From positions 1 to 34,148 of the forward strand of contig CABZCD010000007.1 of the NCBI GenBank assembly GCA_902524105.1: a stretch of DNA of 34,148 bases. The letters are read 5' to 3'. The notes beneath the pieces are model-generated. The model searched no databases and had not been told where the DNA came from. It worked only from the letters and a program-made list of their open reading frames with translations. The position numbers were made by a program, and so were the translations under genes. Source of the DNA: an uncultured Pelagibacteraceae bacterium (GTDB lineage Bacteria > Pseudomonadota > Alphaproteobacteria > Pelagibacterales > Pelagibacteraceae). Below, piece after piece: positions 31,224 through 34,148 of this stretch. Within the stretch, counting starts at the first letter, position 1, and every line of letters begins with the position of its first letter.

Positions 31224-32497
31224 TGCGTGCATCATTCAATTTTAGAAGCAAAAGTTTCGCTGTCTATGGTTTAGGTTTAACAGGTAAATCTGTAGTAAAT
31301 TTTCTAAAAAAAAATAAAGCAAATAAAATTTTTACTTGGGATGATAAATTCAATAAATCAAACTTAAAACTTAAGAATATTTTTAAATTTAGTTTAAACC
31401 GGGTTGATTATATAGTTATGAGCCCTGGAATAGATATTCAAAAATCAAAATTTAAAAAGCTATTATTTAAAAATAAAAAGAAAATTATAACTGATTTAGA
31501 TTTATTTTTTTTAAGAAATAAAGTAAAAAAATCGATTATTATCACGGGAACAAATGGTAAATCAACCACTTGTTATTTAGTTCATCATATTTTAAAAAAA
31601 AATAAAATTAAAAATAAATTAGCAGGTAATATTGGAAGACCAATATTAAATCTAGAATTCATAAAAAATGACATATATATTATCGAAGCGTCATCTTTTC
31701 AATTAGAGTATTCACAGTTTATAAAACCATATTGTGCTGTAATATTAAATATATCCCAAGATCATTTAGAATGGCACGGTTCAAAGAAAAAATATGTAAA
31801 TTCAAAAATTAAAATTTTTAATAACCAAACAAAAAGTGATATTGCATTTTTAAATGATGATAATTTAAAAAAACTCTATCAAAATAAAAAATTTTCAGCA
31901 AAATTAAAATTTATAAAAAAAAATCCAATTAAATTTAAAACCATTCCCAATAAGTATCTCCAACTTAATACCAATAAAGATAATGTAAAATTTGCATATT
32001 TTATAACGAGACTTTTTAAAGTTAACAAAAAAAACTTTTTAAAGTCTCTGAAGTCCTTTAATGGACTATCCCATCGGCATGAGATATTCCTAAAGCTTGG
32101 TAATTATACTTTCATTAATGACTCGAAAGCTACTTCTTTCGAGTCCACAAAATTTGCTTTAGAGTCAAATGAAAATATTGTTTGGATAATAGGCGGCCAG
32201 CCAAAAAAGAATGACAAAATAAATATCAATCAATTCAAAAAAAAAATTATAAAAGCTTATATTATAGGTAAACATGCTAATTATTTCAAAAATCAAATTA
32301 ATAAAAAAATTGAATTTGAAGTTAGTAAGAATTTAAAAGTAGCAGTAAATAAAATTTTTAAATCTTATGACAGAGAGAAAAAGGTTACTATTTTATTTAG
32401 TCCTGCAAGTGCTTCGTATGATCAATTCAAAAACTTCGTTGAAAGAGGTGAAAAATTCAAAAAATTGGTAAACTATAATGCTAAAAAATTTCATTAA
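31223..32497 (+). CDS. murD: UDP-N-acetylmuramoylalanine--D-glutamate ligase
   Basis: 424 aa; 'VYGLGLTGKSVVNFLKKN', 'ITGTNGKSTTCYLV', 'ASSFQLEYSQFIKP', 'INDSKATSFESTKFAL'. Confidence 0.95.
   Translation: MRASFNFRSKSFAVYGLGLTGKSVVNFLKKNKANKIFTWDDKFNKSNLKLKNIFKFSLNRVDYIVMSPGIDIQKSKFKKLLFKNKKKIITDLDLFFLRNKVKKSIIITGTNGKSTTCYLVHHILKKNKIKNKLAGNIGRPILNLEFIKNDIYIIEASSFQLEYSQFIKPYCAVILNISQDHLEWHGSKKKYVNSKIKIFNNQTKSDIAFLNDDNLKKLYQNKKFSAKLKFIKKNPIKFKTIPNKYLQLNTNKDNVKFAYFITRLFKVNKKNFLKSLKSFNGLSHRHEIFLKLGNYTFINDSKATSFESTKFALESNENIVWIIGGQPKKNDKININQFKKKIIKAYIIGKHANYFKNQINKKIEFEVSKNLKVAVNKIFKSYDREKKVTILFSPASASYDQFKNFVERGEKFKKLVNYNAKKFH
32120..32145 (+). repeat. Perfect 10-bp inverted repeat within murD (GACTCGAAAG-N6-CTTTCGAGTC)
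   Basis: Arms 32120-32129 and 32136-32145; loop CTACTT. Confidence 0.75.
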
Positions 32498-33605
32498 TTC
32501 TGAAAGATTAAGTGATTATTGGAGAAATATTGATAAAAATATTTTATTTAGTTTTTTAGCTTTATTTTTTTTAGGAGTTTTCTTCTCATTTTCTTCAACT
32601 TCTTCGCTTGCTGGGGAAAGATTGAATAAAGATTTTTACCATTATTTTTCAAGACATCTAACATTTTCCATATTAGCAATTTCAATAATGTTTATCATCT
32701 CCTACATTAAAATTTCTTTTTTAAAAAAAATAATTTTACCAATATTTACAATTTCATTAATTTTGTTAATTTTAGTTCCCTTTTTGGGAGTAGAGATTAA
32801 AGGCGCTAAAAGATGGTTAGATTTGTTTTTTTTTCGTCTACAACCTATCGAGATTATTAAACCTTTTTTTGTATTAATTACAGCTAGCCTAATAAGCAGC
32901 AGCAAAGAAAAAAATTCTAATTATTCATATTTCCTAAGCTTACTAATACTTTCAGCGATAATAATATTACTTTTAAATCAACCAGATATTGGCCAATCAA
33001 TTTTACTTATAACGACTTGGCTATCTATTGTGTTTATTTCAGGAATAAAAATAAGTTATATTTTGCTCTTGTTTGGTTTATTAATTATTTGTTCGATCGC
33101 TATTTTATCAATATTTCCTGAAAAGTTTGGTTACATAACTCAAAGATTAAATACTTTTTTTGATCCAACAAAAGGGGATAGTTTTCAAACAGACAAAGCT
33201 TTAGCCGCAATTAAACAGGGTGGGCTTAAAGGCCAAGGTATGGGAGAAGGTATTTTAAAAGATAGTGTTCCGGAGGCACACACTGACTACATAATAGCGG
33301 TTATAACGGAAGAATTTGGTTCTGTGATATCAGTATTTGTAGTTACTATTTTTTTATATATTTCATATAAAATAATTAAAAATTGTATCAAAATTTCTGA
33401 CGAAAATTCAAAAATATCACTTTGCGGTTTATCCTCTTTATTAATTTTTCAAACTTTCATACATATTGGCGTAAATACAAGTTTATTACCAACAACAGGC
33501 ATGACCTTGCCTTTTTTAAGTTATGGAGGATCCTCATTAATTGGTAGTTCAATTTTAGCCGGAGTAATTCTAAACTTTACAAAAAACAGATTTAAATATG
33601 AGTGA
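32478..33605 (+). CDS. ftsW: FtsW-type SEDS peptidoglycan polymerase
   Basis: 375 aa polytopic; 'GVEIKGAKRWLDLFFFRLQPIEIIKP', 'LNQPDIGQSILL', 'EAHTDYIIAVITEEFG', 'LPFLSYGGSSLIGSSILAGVILN'. Confidence 0.95.
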   Translation: MLKNFINSERLSDYWRNIDKNILFSFLALFFLGVFFSFSSTSSLAGERLNKDFYHYFSRHLTFSILAISIMFIISYIKISFLKKIILPIFTISLILLILVPFLGVEIKGAKRWLDLFFFRLQPIEIIKPFFVLITASLISSSKEKNSNYSYFLSLLILSAIIILLLNQPDIGQSILLITTWLSIVFISGIKISYILLLFGLLIICSIAILSIFPEKFGYITQRLNTFFDPTKGDSFQTDKALAAIKQGGLKGQGMGEGILKDSVPEAHTDYIIAVITEEFGSVISVFVVTIFLYISYKIIKNCIKISDENSKISLCGLSSLLIFQTFIHIGVNTSLLPTTGMTLPFLSYGGSSLIGSSILAGVILNFTKNRFKYE

Positions 33606-34148
33606 TAATAAAAAAATAATAATTGCTACAGGAGGTACAGGAGGACATGTTTTTCCAGCAGTCAGCTTAGCTAGTTATTTAAATAAAAATAGCTTTAACT
33701 CAATTTTGACAACTGATGAGAGAGGTTTAAAATTTATTAATATTCAATTAATAAAAAATACTAAAATAATTGATAGCTCATCATTAAAAAAAAAAAGAAA
33801 ATTTTTCTCTATTTTTAAAATTCTTATAGCTTTTTTTAAGTCAATATTTTTTTTAATAAAAACGAAACCAAAATTTATTTTTGGCATGGGTGGATACGCT
33901 TCTTTCCCGGTGTGCTTTGCAGGGATCGTATTAAGAATCCCTTTAATAATTTATGAAAGTAACTTAATGATAGGGAAATCTAATAGATATCTAGCTCCTT
34001 TTTCTAAAAAAATTTTAGTTTCTTACAAAGATATTGAAGGAATAAATTCAAAATACAAAAAGAAAATTGTTATAATAGGAAATATTTTAAGAGAATCTAT
34101 TTTAAACAATTCAAAAATTAATAAAAAAGAAACAGAAAACGAATTAAA
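33598..34148 (+). CDS. murG: MurG N-terminal portion (runs off the window)
   Basis: ATG at 33598: MSDNKKIIIATGGTGGHVFPAVSLASYL...; 'FGMGGYASFPVCFAGIVLRIPLIIYESN'. Absent from the ORF track because it has no stop in the window. Confidence 0.93.
   Translation, partial: MSDNKKIIIATGGTGGHVFPAVSLASYLNKNSFNSILTTDERGLKFINIQLIKNTKIIDSSSLKKKRKFFSIFKILIAFFKSIFFLIKTKPKFIFGMGGYASFPVCFAGIVLRIPLIIYESNLMIGKSNRYLAPFSKKILVSYKDIEGINSKYKKKIVIIGNILRESILNNSKINKKETENEL

Overview
Low-GC (roughly 30%), extremely compact bacterial chromosomal DNA, most consistent with an alphaproteobacterium of the SAR11/Pelagibacterales type. That placement is inferred from composition, gene order and protein style, not from a search. 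From left to right: a uvrB / FolM-like SDR / folB / uvrC(partial) operon on the minus strand; an aspC-type aminotransferase; an ADP-ribosylglycohydrolase-like protein; trxB; an ELM1-family protein with an overlapping 2OG-Fe(II) oxygenase; carB and carA (minus); yqeY, dnaG and rpoD (plus); glf and a family 2 glycosyltransferase (minus); a CAU-anticodon tRNA, probably tRNA-Ile2; a SAM methyltransferase; mlaC and mlaA (minus); an N-acetylmuramoyl-L-alanine amidase; rnpB; and a dcw division/cell-wall cluster (mraZ, ftsZ, rsmH, ftsL-like, ftsI, fused murE-murF, mraY, murD, ftsW, murG partial). I saw no CRISPR array, IS element, prophage or classical defence system. The most interesting signals are at the head of the dcw cluster. 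Four 10-bp-phased ATCCC/TGGGA repeats overlap a near-consensus promoter and look like an MraZ operator. A short basic leader ORF with a strong Shine-Dalgarno overlaps the mraZ start. ftsZ sits unusually between mraZ and rsmH, and a 12-bp perfect hairpin covers the rsmH start region. Other points worth checking are a DnaG with three of four zinc ligands replaced, a MurE-MurF fusion, and the uncharacterised ELM1/2OG-oxygenase pair.
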